Shown here: positions 21,501 through 31,400 of the stretch, one piece after another
Layout of the letters: the number at the start of each line of letters is the position of its first letter
Numbering within the stretch: the first letter of the stretch is position 1
Assembly (NCBI GenBank): GCA_905221605.1
Contig: CAJNDS010002068.1
Coordinates: 1,489,251-1,536,750 of the forward strand
Direction of reading: 5' to 3'
From: Symbiodinium natans
Lineage: Eukaryota; Sar; Dinophyceae; Suessiales; Symbiodiniaceae
DNA: 47,500 nt
Translations under genes and position numbers: made by a program
The notes under the pieces: generated by a model
What the model was told of the DNA's origin: nothing
The model's database searches: none
What the model saw: only the letters and a program-made list of their open reading frames with translations

Positions 21501-22655
21501 GCTATTTCTGGTGCTATTTCTGCTGCTATGTGACTAACAGTCACCACCAGCAGACCCACAAAAAGAAGCACCCGGTAAATGCTAAAATTGACTGGGATTC
21601 CTGGTGCTATTTTTGGCCTGTGTGTTATAAGGCCACGGCGTTATTTGACTGTTAGTGTGGACCGGCCGAACCCAAGTTTAGGGGTTTAGGGGTTTAGGGG
21701 TTTAGGGGTTTAGGGGTTTAGGGGTTTAGGGGTTTAGGGGTTTAGGGGTTTAGGGGTTTAGGGGTTTAGGGGTTTAGGCGTTTGGGCGTTTGGGCGTTTA
21801 GGGGTTTTAGGGGTTTTAGGGGTTTAGGGGTTTAGGGGTTCAGGGGTCTAGGGGTTTAGGGGTTTAGGGGTTTAGGGGTTTGGGGGTTTAGGGGTTTAGG
21901 GGTTTAGGGGTTTGGGGGTTTGGGGGTTTGGGGGTTCATGGGTCGTCATCACCCAAAATGCCCTGAAGGAATCGGGTTTAGGGTTCAGGGTTTCGTGTGT
22001 GGGGGTTTAGGGTTTAGAGTTTACTTTGAGGTTCATGGGTAGTGAAAAGTAGTTGAAAGTAGGGTAAAAACTACCCTGAATAGGGGCACAAGTAGAACTA
22101 CCATACTGATGGCCCTACTTACACCTACCCATGGACATCCAAGTAGTTGGGCGTACTTCTGTAGCTTTTGTAGCACAAAGAACGCGGCTTTCAGGCCTTG
22201 GACGCACTGGGTAGGGTCCAGGGTTCACGGTTTGGGGTTTACGGTTGGGTTTTTGGGTTTTAGAGTTTATAGGGCCATTTCAGGTGTTTTTGGCTTTTCT
22301 TGTGTGTCCCGCACTACGTAAGGAAGAGTGTAGGAAAAGTTATGAAGCTCGGATCCTCAACGGTGCCCTTTTCCTGAACTTTTAAGGGCCATTATACCAA
22401 AGACAGCCCGCTGCTCTTTTCGGGCTATTGGGGAACCTAGCAATTCGCCGGGTTTAGAGTTTAGGGCTTAGGGTTTGGGGTATTATTATGAAACCCTAAA
22501 CCCACATAGCCCTAAACCCTAGTAGCCCTGTAAACCCTAAACCCTAAACCCTACACTTCCAGGTCCTGGCCATGCCCGCGGAGGCTCTGGCGGGTCGAGT
22601 TCGGGAGTTTGAGACCCTGGGCTTTTCGCACTTTTTAACAATGAACGCCGGAAGG
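18520..22655 (+). CDS. Unrecognised gene B, 5' exons with start codon
   Basis: Five islands join in frame: 18520-18551, 19370-19431, 19979-20021, 20936-21008 and 22563-22655. They total 303 nt, or 101 codons. The first starts ATG ATG TCC and reads MMSGSVHRPP; its GT donor leaves two bases that complete an Arg codon with the next exon. Later pieces read RWIASHEPRCGLQPTVDMRR, TRPVTREIKALV, RRKRPSRPVEMERDK and VLAMPAEALAGRVREF. Donors are GT, GC, GC, GC and GT; acceptors are AG|G. The Arg/Lys/Pro-rich stretch suggests a basic, perhaps nuclear segment (inference). I recognise no domain. The start is 434 bp after the AlkB stop on the same strand. Confidence 0.6.
19441..19950. repeat. TTTAGGG array with short internal duplications
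   Basis: Begins right after the exon at 19370-19431 and includes TTTAGGG, TTTGGGG and CTTAGGG blocks. Two similar non-repeat inserts, around 19570-19640 and 19750-19820 (both with ccccaaggagccc-like and gaccccttagag-like text), suggest a local duplication of array plus insert. Confidence 0.8.
20071..20169. mobile_element. MITE-like element, family 2
   Basis: Inverted ends ggatgctcccccttctacta and ttagtatgagggggagcata. Arms and interior (tagtaccccct) match 8280-8374 and 12051-12142. It lies in an intron of gene B. Confidence 0.75.
20545..20922. repeat. CCCTATAAA variant array
   Basis: Around 340 bp of a 9-bp unit (ACCCTATAA), grading into plain CCCTAAA over the last 40 bp, 14 bp before the exon at 20936. 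The homogeneous variant shows the tract expanded locally from a mutated unit. Confidence 0.9.
21034..21675. mobile_element. TIR element carrying a 12-bp minisatellite, copy 1
   Basis: Perfect 30-bp inverted ends: the left begins ttgggttcggccggtccaca and the right ends tgtggaccggccgaacccaa. Inside are repeated blocks, each starting ctaacagtcaccaccagcag-like, followed by cacccggtaaatgc and tandem 12-bp units ggtgctatttct. Open frames across it (ISGA or LVLF repeats) come from the minisatellite. It is embedded in a TTTAGGG tract inside an intron of gene B. No clear target duplication is visible, since both flanks are repeats. Confidence 0.8.
21676..21935. repeat. TTTAGGGG 8-mer array
   Basis: About 32 units of an 8-bp variant with one extra G, including a short block of TTTGGGCG and later TTTGGGGG. 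It follows directly after the TIR element. Confidence 0.9.
22025..22145. mobile_element. MITE-like element related to family 1
   Basis: Ends gaggttcatgggtagtgaaa and cctacccatggacatccaag are inverted. The interior has agtagggtaaaaactaccct. Related shorter or degraded copies appear near 30368-30452, 39653-39751, 41355-41600 and 46617-46695. Confidence 0.55.
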
Positions 22656-22715
22656 GTTTAGGATTCAGGGTTTAGGGTTTAGGGGTTTAGGGTTTAGGGT
22701 TTAGGGTTTAGGGTA

Positions 22716-23310
22716 GGGTTCGGCCGGTCCGCACTAACAGTCACCACCAGCAGACCCACAAATAAAAGCACCCGGTAAATGCCCCAAAATTGACTGGGAT
22801 TCCTGCTATTCCTGGTGCTATTCCTGGTGCTATTTCTGGTGCTATTTTTTGTGCTATTCCTGGTGCTATTTCTGGTGCATTTTTTTGTGCTATTCCTGGT
22901 GCTATTTCTGGTGCTATTTTTTGTGCTATTGTTTGTGCTATTTCTGGTGCTATTTCTGGTGCTGTTTCTGGTGCTATGTGACTACCAGTCACCATCAGCA
23001 GACCCACAAAAAACAGCACCCGGTAAATGCTAAGCTGCTAAAATTGACTGGGATTCCTGGTGCTATTTCTGGTGCTATTTCTGGTGCTATTCCTGGTGCT
23101 TTTTCTGGTGCTATTTTTTGTGCTATTGTTTGTGCTATTTCTGGTGCTATTTTCTGTTGCTATGTGACTAGCAGTCACCACCAGCAGACCCACAAAAAGA
23201 AGCACCCGGTAAATGCTAAAATTGACTGGGATTCCTGGTGCTATTTTTGGCCTGTGTTAGGTTATAAGGCCACGGCGTTATTTGACTGTTAGTGTGGGCC
23301 GGCCGAACCC
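22716..23310. mobile_element. TIR element carrying a 12-bp minisatellite, copy 2
   Basis: Same architecture as 21034-21675. The ends gggttcggccggtccgcact and tgtgggccggccgaaccc form a 28-bp inverted pair with two mismatches. Internal blocks are closely similar but differ in minisatellite unit number. It lies in the next intron of gene B, again within a TTTAGGG tract. Confidence 0.8.
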
Positions 23311-23312
23311 AA

Positions 23313-23430
23313 GTTTAGGGTTTAGGGTTTAGGGTTTAGGGTTTAGGGTTTAGGGTTTAGGGTTTAGGGTTTAGGGTTTAGGGTTTAGGGTTTAGGGGGG
23401 TTTAGGCTTTAGGTGGTTTAGGGTTTAGGG
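23313..23430. repeat. TTTAGGG tract after TIR element copy 2
   Basis: About 12 perfect TTTAGGG units, then TTTAGGGG and TTTAGGTGG variants. It occupies the same place relative to copy 2 as the TTTAGGGG array does to copy 1. Confidence 0.9.
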
Positions 23431-23467
23431 GGTTCAGGGAGAAGGTCCCACACCTCGTGTACTACAG

Positions 23468-26400
23468 GCGCAGAAGAAGGGAATGCTCTACAGGCACCTC
23501 TCGGCATCACGATTCCTGTCACCGCAATTGTACCCACGCCTTGGCGAAGCCCAGTGTGCTCGACCGATGAACCCGTAATCCTTCAAAAAGAATCTTCCTG
23601 AAACCATATAGGGGCAGTTGGCTAAATTAGGGTTCCTTTTATGGGTACCCATCATAAGGCGGTACCCTTTAACATGGGATCCCAACATGGGACCATAGTT
23701 TGAGAACTACCCATATAGGTATGATCGTTATTCTAAGGTAAGCCCTAAACCCTAAACCCAAAACTCTAAACCCTTAGGGGATGGCGCTCTGTGGGCTAGG
23801 TTTCGCGGCACCCTTCACAGCTCAGCCTTCTGTTCCCTGATCTCCATCCCTAACCCCTAAAACCTAAAACCTAAAACCTAAAACCTAAACCCTAAACCCT
23901 AATCCCTGATCCCTGATCCCTAACCCCTAAACCCTAAACCCTACACCCTAAACCCTAAACCCTAAACCCTAAACCCTAAACCCTAAACCCTAAAACCCAA
24001 ACCCCAAACCCTAAAACCTAAACCCCAAACCCAAGCTCCCGCGACTCTCCACAAAGCCAAGCCAGGAGTCCTTCCCTCCCATCGGCCCGACAGATTCCAA
24101 CACCCTTAGTAGCTGAGTGAGTACACTTTGCACTTTTTGGGATACCATAACCCAGGGTTTAGGGTTTAGGGTTTAGGGTTTTGGATTTAGGGTTTAGGGT
24201 TTAGGGTTTAGGGTCCCTATAAAGCTGAAAGTGTACACTTTGGGTGCTTATGAACTCAGCAAGCACCCGAGCCAGGTGCGGGCAAGGTGGCTCGCCGACG
24301 CCATGAAAGCTGTGGCGGCATCTTGGAACCACAGTGTTTCAAGAGATTTTTTTTATATTACTACTATGTTACTATAATACGTTTTGGCAATATTCGTATA
24401 TTGTTTCACTTCTATATCAGTACGATCTTACATTTGTCGCTGTAATTGTTACATTGTCGTTTTGTGTCCAGGTATGCTAGGTTCACGGGGGCCTTGGAGA
24501 TTCCCTGGAATCTCAGCAGTTCACAACCCTAAGAGTAGGCAGCTGTCTAGAAGAATACGTGCAACGTCCGACCTCCACCAGGAGTGTTCGTTGCAAAGCA
24601 GCTCAGCCATCAGACTCAGGGTTTAGGGTTTAGGGTTTAGGGCTTAGGGCTTAGGGCTTAGGGTTTAGGGTTTAGGGTTTAGGGTTTAGGGTTCAGGGTC
24701 TAGACTTGCAACACGACCTTGAGCAAGCCGCGCAGACCCTGGAACTTACTAGGATGCTCAGTAGTGCCCCTTGTTCCCTTCTTTTGGTGATGAAAAAACT
24801 CGCCAACAGAGGTGCGCCCTTTTGATTCTCAAGTTCCTTGGGGCCCCTAAACCCTCAAGCCCCGCCCAAAGCAGAGACTCCACTATCCCCAAACCCTAAA
24901 CCCTAAACCCTAAACCCTAAACCCTAGACCCTAGACCCTAGGGTGACCCTAGACCCTAGACCCTAGACCCTAGACCCTAGACCCTAGACCCTAGACCCTA
25001 GACTAAGGCGAGCGAGCTGGATCCTTCCAGCGTTTTCCCCCTTGCTGCGGATCCCGCGCCTTTCACTGAAGAGGGGCCGGCTAGGGATCCTTCCCCGCGT
25101 CTGAGACTCAGGGATCTTGGTTTTGGGCCTGGGGCTACCTAGGAGGCAGCAAAGCGGGTATATTGTATTATAGTATATTATATTATATTATATTATACTA
25201 CGGTTATATTATATTGTATTATATTATATTATACATACACATGTATATATGTACAGAGTGAGTTAGGGTTATATTTCTCAAGTAAGAGTGATGGGGCTTA
25301 CTTCGAACTTCCTGGTTCTCGAACGGGTAGATTTATGGGTCTGGGTGGTTGTATACAGAAGATCAAGTTCTCGGAGTTCTCCTTCTTAAACCCTAAACCC
25401 CAAACCCTGAAACTTTCTGCCTGCTTCCGAACGAGACCCGGACAGTGTCCACAGAATAGAACAATCCCCACTTGGCATTTTTCGGATATGCTAGGAGGGA
25501 CCCCCGAAAGAAAAACAAAAAGTGAAAACAACTTTAATCTGTATCTATATATATATATATATATATTTGCATAAATACATTATGGCGCCTACATAATTTT
25601 TGGGGTCCCTTCCTTTAGCCTCAGCAATAGCGCCCCACAACAGAATCCAACCCTCTAAGCCCTAACAAGCCTAAACCCTCTGAACCCTAAACCCCCTAAA
25701 CCCTAAGCCCTTAGCGCTAAACCCTAAAGCCTAAACCCTAAACCCTTTAAAAAACCTAAACCCTCTGAACCCTAAACCCTAAACCCGAAGCCTTAATCCC
25801 TAAACCCGAAAACCTAAACCCACCCACTTGGCCTCAGGAGTTCGCTGCGGGGGTGAATGAAGCCCTCGGTGCCCGTATGTTCCGCGTGCTGCGCGGCAAC
25901 TCGCGGCTTTTTTCTGAGGAGTCGTTTTTTTAAATCCAATTTTTTTTGTTTTTTCTGATGTACTTAGGGTTTTAGGGGAGGGTTTAAGGGTTTAAGGGTT
26001 TAAGGGTTTAAGGGTTTAAGGGTTAATTAGGGTTTAAGGGTTTAAGGGTTTAAGGGTTTAAGGTTTAAGGGTTTAAGGGTTTAAGGGTTTAAGGGTTTAG
26101 GGGTTTAAGGATTTAAGGGTTTAAGGGTTTAAGGGTTGAAGGGTTTAAGGGTTTAAGGGTTTAAAGGTTTAAGGGTTTAGGGTTTAAGGGTATAGGGTTT
26201 ATGGGATGGGGTTTATAAGCATTAGGGCGTCCAGGGTTTTAGGACCCAGAGTGCTCGATACCTTTCTACATTACAGAGCAGACCCCACAAAAAACGTGGG
26301 GTTTGATTTTTAGGGGACCCAGCACCCTAAACCCTAAACCCTAAACCCTAAACCCTAAACCCTAAACCCTAAACCCTAAACCCTAAACCCTAAACCTAAA

Positions 26401-26786
26401 CCCTAAACCCTAAACCCTAAACCCTAAACCCTAAACCCTAAACCCTAACCCTAAACCCTAAACCCAGAGTTCCAGCATGTTAAGCCCGTTCTGTTGCGCG
26501 GGCAGCCCTGATCGAGAGAGGAGCAGGCGCGCGTGCTGCAGGAAGAATGTTTCACGGCTTGCAAGCAGAGGCTTTCAGGGTTGAGGGTTGAAAGGCTGAG
26601 GGTTTCATTACCGGCGCTTTGCAGTCCATGATGCTGGAAGACATGGTGGGGTTTAGGGTTTAGGGTTTAGGGTTTAGGGCTGAGGGTTTAGGGTTTAGGG
26701 TCTCGTCCGGCCCAGCACAGGGTTTCGGGCAGACATGGCGCGTTTCCAGAAGCTGGGTGCGCAGACCAGCAAATACAGCGGCGCAA
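23468..26786 (+). CDS. Gene B, further exon-like islands
   Basis: Islands in order: 23468-23503 (AQKKGMLYRHLS), 24066-24092 (ESFPPIGPT), 24276-24317 (VRARWLADAMKAVA), 24582-24620 (ECSLQSSSAIRLR), 25008-25076 (ASELDPSSVFPLAADPAPF and TEEG), 25838-25918 (EFAAGVNEALGARMFRVLRG, continuing to LFSE), 26521-26560 (EQARVLQEECFTA) and 26733-26786 (MARFQKLGAQTSKYSGA). Every join is in phase with GC, GA or GT donors, and acceptors are AG|G except 26733 (AG|A). The first join continues from 22655 in phase 0. A small extra island, 26625-26645, may or may not be an exon. No family recognised. Confidence 0.5.
23850..24032. repeat. CCTAAAA and CCCTAAA mixed array
   Basis: Short homogeneous block of CCTAAAA, then ATCCCTG, then about ten CCCTAAA units and a few CCCCAAA. 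It lies 34 bp upstream of the island at 24066. A TTTAGGG tract follows at 24154-24215. Confidence 0.85.
24890..25005. repeat. CCCTAGA variant array with a small palindrome
   Basis: CCCTAAA units change to CCCTAGA, and around 24943-24953 ccctagggtg breaks the series with a local inversion. The CCCTAGA block then continues to 25005, three bases before the island at 25008. Confidence 0.9.
25154..25567. repeat. AT-rich microsatellites
   Basis: A TATTA/TATAT-rich stretch lies at 25154-25250 and a (TA)n run at 25545-25567. The frames spanning 25298-25574 on either strand overlap telomere-like DNA and I do not accept them as genes. Confidence 0.8.
25968..26215. repeat. GGGTTTAA 8-mer array
   Basis: About 25 units of GGGTTTAA with few exceptions, another homogenised telomere-like variant. 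It follows the exon-like island ending at 25918. Confidence 0.9.
26322..26465. repeat. CCCTAAA tract
   Basis: About twenty CCCTAAA units with two 6-bp slips, upstream of the island at 26521. Further tracts flank 26795-26840 (CCCTAAA) and 26648-26700, 26955-27008 (TTTAGGG). From 26850 to 27100 I see only doubtful islands. Confidence 0.9.
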
Positions 26787-27103
26787 GCTCTCCCTAAACC
26801 CTAAACCCTAAACCCTAAACCCTAAACCCTAAACCCTAAACGCTTGCCGCAAAACCGCAGCCAAGGAAGCTGAACATAATCAAGCCCTGAGCCCTAGAGC
26901 CTAAGCCTAAACCCCAAACGCGAGTAAACTCCAAGCTGCTTGCGCCAGCAGGGCTTAGGGTTTAGGGTTTAGGGTTTAGGGTTTAGGGTTCAGGGTTTAG
27001 GGTTTGGGGTAGCAGTCCCAAGGTGCAGTTGCCCAGCGTTTCGCAAGCGCAGCGCAAACGACGGGGACGAAGACTGAGGCTCCCTTTGCTGTCCGGCAGC
27101 TTC

Positions 27104-27248
27104 TACTTGGAGTTTCATGGTACTTATGAACCAAGTATAACTGTACTTATAACTGTACTTATAACCACGTTAGGGCACTTAAGGGGCTTATAAGAGGGGC
27201 TACAAGTCCAGTTGTGATTCGTTAGTAGGTACCATGAACCTCCAAGTA
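27104..27248. mobile_element. MITE-like element, family 1 (near complete)
   Basis: Left end tacttggagtttcatggtac and right end gtaccatgaacctccaagta are near-perfect inverted repeats. The interior repeats aactgtacttataa and carries ttagggcacttaaggggctt. Family members also lie at 32365, 32631 and 38762. Between 27249 and 27850 one + strand frame of 90 codons is open, but its codon pattern is not convincing. Confidence 0.85.
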
Positions 27249-27948
27249 ACCGTAGATTCCAGCCCCGTATTTCATGACCAACATGATCCCCATGTAGCCC
27301 CTATGCAATGAAATTCGGGTTGGGTTTTAGGGCTCAGAGTAAAACATAAACTACACGAAGAGTCCTGCTAGTTCCGCCCTCAGCCCGCTCCGAGCTGACA
27401 CTTTAAACACCCCTCAATGCCTCCCCAAAACCCTCACGATCCATCCTACATCCAGAAAGCTGGCGAACCCCACCGTGTTGGTAGCCAGAGGAAAGCTTTC
27501 GCCCCTTTCTTTGGGGTTTCGGATTCCCTTGCGAAACTAAACGCCCCAACGAGGGTACCCGTGTCAGAATACATATGCTTACAAGGCCACTCCACCCTAA
27601 ACCCTAAATCTCCTACCCTAGATTTGGGCTTTACAGAAGCATGGGGACTTTATGTTTCGAGCTGGTTTGCGAGCGTGCCAGATCTCTAACTCTATCTTAA
27701 CTACATACAATTTCATATACCATATATTAGGCTTCATAAAGGAAACCCGAAACCCTAAATCCCAAAGCCTCATCCCTAATCCCTAAACCCTGCATTGCAA
27801 AAGGTGCCCGAAATGGGACCCCAGTTTCGGGAACCTGTTGGGGGACCGGGTGGGTATAGGGTATAGGGTTTAGGGTTTAGGGTTCAGGGTTTAGGGTTTA
27901 GGGTTTAGGGTTTGTTTCCTAAACCCCCAAACTTGGCTCCCTCAACAG

Positions 27949-28197
27949 GCAGACTTTGGGGCAAACGACGGGGCCCCCTGCTGTGGTTCAGGGGAAAAGG
28001 TTGGGTTTCAGGTTTAGAGCACCCTAAGCCCTAAACCCTAAACACTTAAACCTTAACCCCTGAACCCTAAACCCTAAACCCTAAACCCTAAACCCTAAAC
28101 CCTAAACCCTAAACCCTAAACCCTCCAAGTGCCCTCCGCCAGGGAGGGAGTGACTCCATCCCTGGGACTGCAGAGGCTTCGCAAAGAACCCAGGACC
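27949..28197 (+). CDS. Two exon-like islands, product unknown
   Basis: 27949-27999 follows a ctcaacag|G acceptor, reads ADFGANDGAPCCGSGEK in phase 0 and ends at a GT donor (AAG|GTTGGG). 28143-28197 follows a cgccag|G acceptor and reads GGSDSIPGTAEASQRTQ plus a few bases to a GA donor. Both are + strand and join in phase. Their link to gene B is not shown. Confidence 0.45.
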
Positions 28198-28204
28198 GAT
28201 CTGG

Positions 28205-28545
28205 GACCTTAGGGATGCTTAGGGTTTAGGGTTTAGGGTTTAGGGTTTAGGGTTTAGGGTTTAGGGTTTAGGGTTTAGGGTTTAGGGTTTAGGGTTTAGG
28301 GTTTAGGGTTTAGGGCTCAGGGTTTAGGGTTTAGGGGGTTTAGGGGGTTTAGGGGGTTTAGGGGGTTTAGGGGGTTTAGGGGGTTTAGGGGGTTTAGGGG
28401 GTTTAAGGGGGTTTAAGGGGTTTAGGGGGTTTAGGCTGTTTAGGGGGTTTAGGCTGTTTAGGGCGTTTAGGGGGTTTAGGGGGTTTAGGGGGTTTAGGGG
28501 GTTTAGGGGGTCCAGGGGGTTTAGGGGGTTTAGGGTGTAGGGTTC
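28205..28545. repeat. TTTAGGG then TTTAGGGGG 9-mer array
   Basis: About 17 TTTAGGG units switch abruptly near 28335 to a 9-bp unit with two extra G, which continues for some 200 bp. A further TTTAGGG tract lies around 28878-28920, and a CCCTAAA tract at 28753-28797. Confidence 0.9.
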
Positions 28546-28943
28546 AGGGATGTCAAGCCATGAAGGCCTTGAGTGTTTTTGAGTTTCAGCTTTGAGGGTT
28601 TCAGGGGTTTAGGGTTTTAGGGTCTTTGGTCTTAGGGGCGCAGGGTTTTAGGGGTTTAAAGGCTTAGGGTTTTGGGTTTTGGGTTTTAAGGCTCTACTAC
28701 AAAAGCAACTTTGTACAACCCTAAACGCCTCAAGGCCTTCAGAGCTTCCAAGCCCTAAACCCTAAACCCTAAACCCTAAACCCTAAACCCTAAACCCGCA
28801 AATCGAATTCAGAACGGCAAAGGTCCAGGAAGGGGCTTTGAATTTGGGATCCTTTGATTGCATAGGATAGGCATGCCTCTAGGGTTTAGTGTCTAGGGTT
28901 TAGGGTTTAGGGTTTAGGGTGCCGGATTAGAAGATACGCGCAG

Positions 28944-29106
28944 ATGCCGATGGTTCAGAAGATGTGGTGGAACGAGTGGTAGCTGTCTTAACTCGTGTGT
29001 GCTTTTCTTGCAAGGAAGACCAGATGAACCTTCGACTGAAGGAGTTGGAAGACATGAAGGCCACGCATGAAACCCGATGTCAGTCCCACGTCTCGGAACA
29101 CAGCGG
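28944..29106 (+). CDS. Exon-like region encoding a charged coiled-coil segment
   Basis: Open in one + strand frame across 28944-29106. The first part reads ADGSEDVVERVVAVL. The second, from 29015, reads EDQMNLRLKELEDMKATHET and continues to SEHS. Text just before 29015 (tgtgcttttcttgcaag) looks like a genuine acceptor, so 28974-29014 may be a short GT-AG intron, which happens to stay in frame. A GC donor at 29060 (ATG AAG|GCC) would join in phase to 29559. Confidence 0.55.
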
Positions 29107-29190
29107 GCTTTGGGTTTAGGGTTTAGCGTTTAGGGTTTAGGACCCAGCACTCGGTGCTATTTTAGGCTGGGCTGTCGCTTCCACACACAA

Positions 29191-29286
29191 CTAGGAATTC
29201 CCTCTTTTCAGGCTTCAGGTACTCTTAAAAGCCCCTTTAAACCAAAAAGGGTGCCCTTTTTGTTCCTAGGTTACTCTTGGGTGTAG
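29191..29286. mobile_element. MITE-like element, family 3
   Basis: Contains aaaccaaaaagggtgccctt and ends with cctaggttactcttgggtgt, matching 16916-17028. The left end is shortened. Confidence 0.65.
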
Positions 29287-29558
29287 AAAAGCCCCTAAGC
29301 CTCTCTTAATCTCACGGTGCAGCCCTAGTAGCCGTGAGTTGAGCATGGGAGAGATCATCATCATCTTTGATCATCATCTGTGTGGTCTTACTGTGGCAAT
29401 CTTTGTCATGATGACTACTCTCACTGCCATCACTAAGTGCTTCTTCTTTTTAACGTCCAAGCCCGAAACCCTAAACTCTATACTAAACCCTGAACCCTAA
29501 ACCCTAAACCCTAAACTTTATGAAGCGGGCCGGAGTGGGACAGACGACCCAGCCGCAG

Positions 29559-29606
29559 GCTGCAGCCAAAGCGCGACGCCGTGAACTCCTTGAGGCCGCG
29601 CGCCAG
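29559..29606 (+). CDS. Exon-like island, charged helix
   Basis: After a cagccgcag|G acceptor it reads AAAKARRRELLEAARQ to a GA donor (CAG|GAGATG). The frame is also open upstream to 29526 (KRAGVGQTTQPQ), so the exon may be longer. It is rich in Arg, Ala and Glu and consistent with continued coiled coil from 29015-29059. Confidence 0.5.
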
Positions 29607-30488
29607 GAGATGGGTTTTGGGGACAAAACCCAGAGAGCTCAATACTTCCTCGGAGTATAGCGAAACTTTTATAGATGTGTCTGCGTACTGATATATATAT
29701 ATATATACAGATGCGCGTATGTTTGTAAGTTTATAAGACACTCTACTCCTGCGAGGTTGAAGGTGCCTTCCTTAATTGAGGGGTGTGCTGGGTTTTCTGG
29801 GAACAGCTAAGGCTTTTCGGTACGATTGAGAACTTCTGGGTCGTGCCTGCTTGCGGTCTGCGTCGCCCTGAACCCGAAACCCCAAAACCCCAAACCTCAA
29901 ACCCCAAACCGCAAACCCTAAACCTCAAACCCTTTTTCTTTTTTTGGGGTTCTTCTTCCCTATAAGGGTAATAGGTTCTTAAACAAATAGTTACTAAAAG
30001 CTCTCGGAGTTGCTCCGATGCGATGAGCATGAGTAAACTGGCACTGCTCGTGCATAAGGATGGCAAAGAACATGCATGATTTAGGGTTTCGAGTTTAGGG
30101 TTTAGGGTTTAGGGTTCAGGGTTTAGAGTTTAGGGTTTAGGGTTTAGGGTTTAGGGCACATTCATGATAGTGAATACTGGCAAGAGTACTCAATCGCCTC
30201 CGAAGCCAAAAGCATCCCAGCAAGACCAATCCGCAGGAGCAAGCGCCTGGCACCAGCGATGCGGAAAAAAAGCCCGAGTGTTGCAGCCAAGCTTGCTGTG
30301 GTACTTTGTTTTGGTAAACGTTGGTAAAATATTCGGCCGGTTTCGCAAGTATGGCTTTCGTCCAGTGGTGAACTCCCATAAGCAAGAGGAGCAGTTACAA
30401 CCCTATTTAGGACACGTATATGCCGTCCTACTTATCACTACCCATGAACCCCTAAACCCTTTACCCTAAACCCTAAACCCCAGCAAAG

Positions 30489-30591
30489 GGCCAACCTCAG
30501 CAAAGCGCTTGGTGCGATCCCCACCAGAAAGCCTTGGCGACGGCAGGACTCGGGAGAACAGCAGCGGCGCTGCGCTTTGTTCGCCAACCTG
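30489..30591 (+). CDS. Exon-like island, frame ambiguous
   Basis: A GC-rich island between a CCCTAAA tract (about 30448-30480) and a TTTAGGG tract (30641-30702), with a caaag|G acceptor and a GC donor. All three + strand frames are open. Two give plausible peptides (ANLSKALGAIPTRKPWRR or HQKALATAGLGRTAAALRF). I call it coding but not the frame. Confidence 0.4.
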
Positions 30592-30975
30592 GCAGGGGCC
30601 CTTTTACTTTGTCATAGTGAGGTAGCATTTTGCATTTTTTAGGGTTTAGGGTTTAGGGTTTAGGGTTTAGGGTTTAGGGTTTAGGGTTTAGGGTTTAGGG
30701 TTAATGCCATCCCAACCATGCACTAGCTTAGGGATGGCCCATGTGTAACGCTGGTGCCCCCTGAACCCTCATTTGCACATAGGGGAATCGGGCACAGGTC
30801 CCTCTTTCGAAGTGCGCTACGTGCTTGACCCTTTTGTTTCAAGGCAAGTCCGTTCCCATCCAAGGCTTTGTCCTGCGAAGTTTTTGAAGTCTAGGACTTA
30901 GATCTTGTTCTCCGGTCTTTGGGCGGCAAAGCATACTGACCGCCGGCGTGCCATACCATATGTGCACTCATCCAG

Positions 30976-31400
30976 GTCCCTGCTGCACTCCGGGTCTAGT
31001 CGGCAGAGGCGCAGAACATCCATCCTCAGATATGAAAGTACTTTGGGGTATACGTGGAGTATACGGAGATATGATTGGCAATAAGCTCTAAACCCTAAGC
31101 CCTAAACCCAACACCCAAACTTAGTGCTGATGCATGACTATCAAGGGGGAGCTCGCCAGTTGCCATATTTCCCCTTCATTCGAAGAATCATATAGGGTTT
31201 TGGGGTTAGTGACCTTACACTACATTGGTATCGTGGTTCTTGCTCCGGATAAACACGTATATTCTGAATGCAACCCTAAACCCTAAACCCTAAACCCTAA
31301 ACCCCAGACCCTCTTGGACTCACTGGGTCATCCAGGTCGGTCCCTTGTTGCCCATTGTGGCCCGAGCACTTCATCCAGACGGCGCCTTGTCCTGTTCAGG
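30976..31400 (+). CDS. Two exon-like islands with the same acceptor text
   Basis: 30976 to about 31010 follows catccag|GTC and reads SLLHSGSSRQRR. 31336 to about 31400 follows catccag|GTC and reads VGPLLPIVARALHPDGALS. The second sits between a CCCTAAA tract (31272-31302) and a TTTAGGG-type tract. Donor positions are uncertain. Confidence 0.4.

Noticed and set aside
21061-21655. ISGA/LVLF/IAPE repeat proteins on both strands
   Set aside because: They translate a 12-bp minisatellite inside a TIR element, and all frames are equally open.
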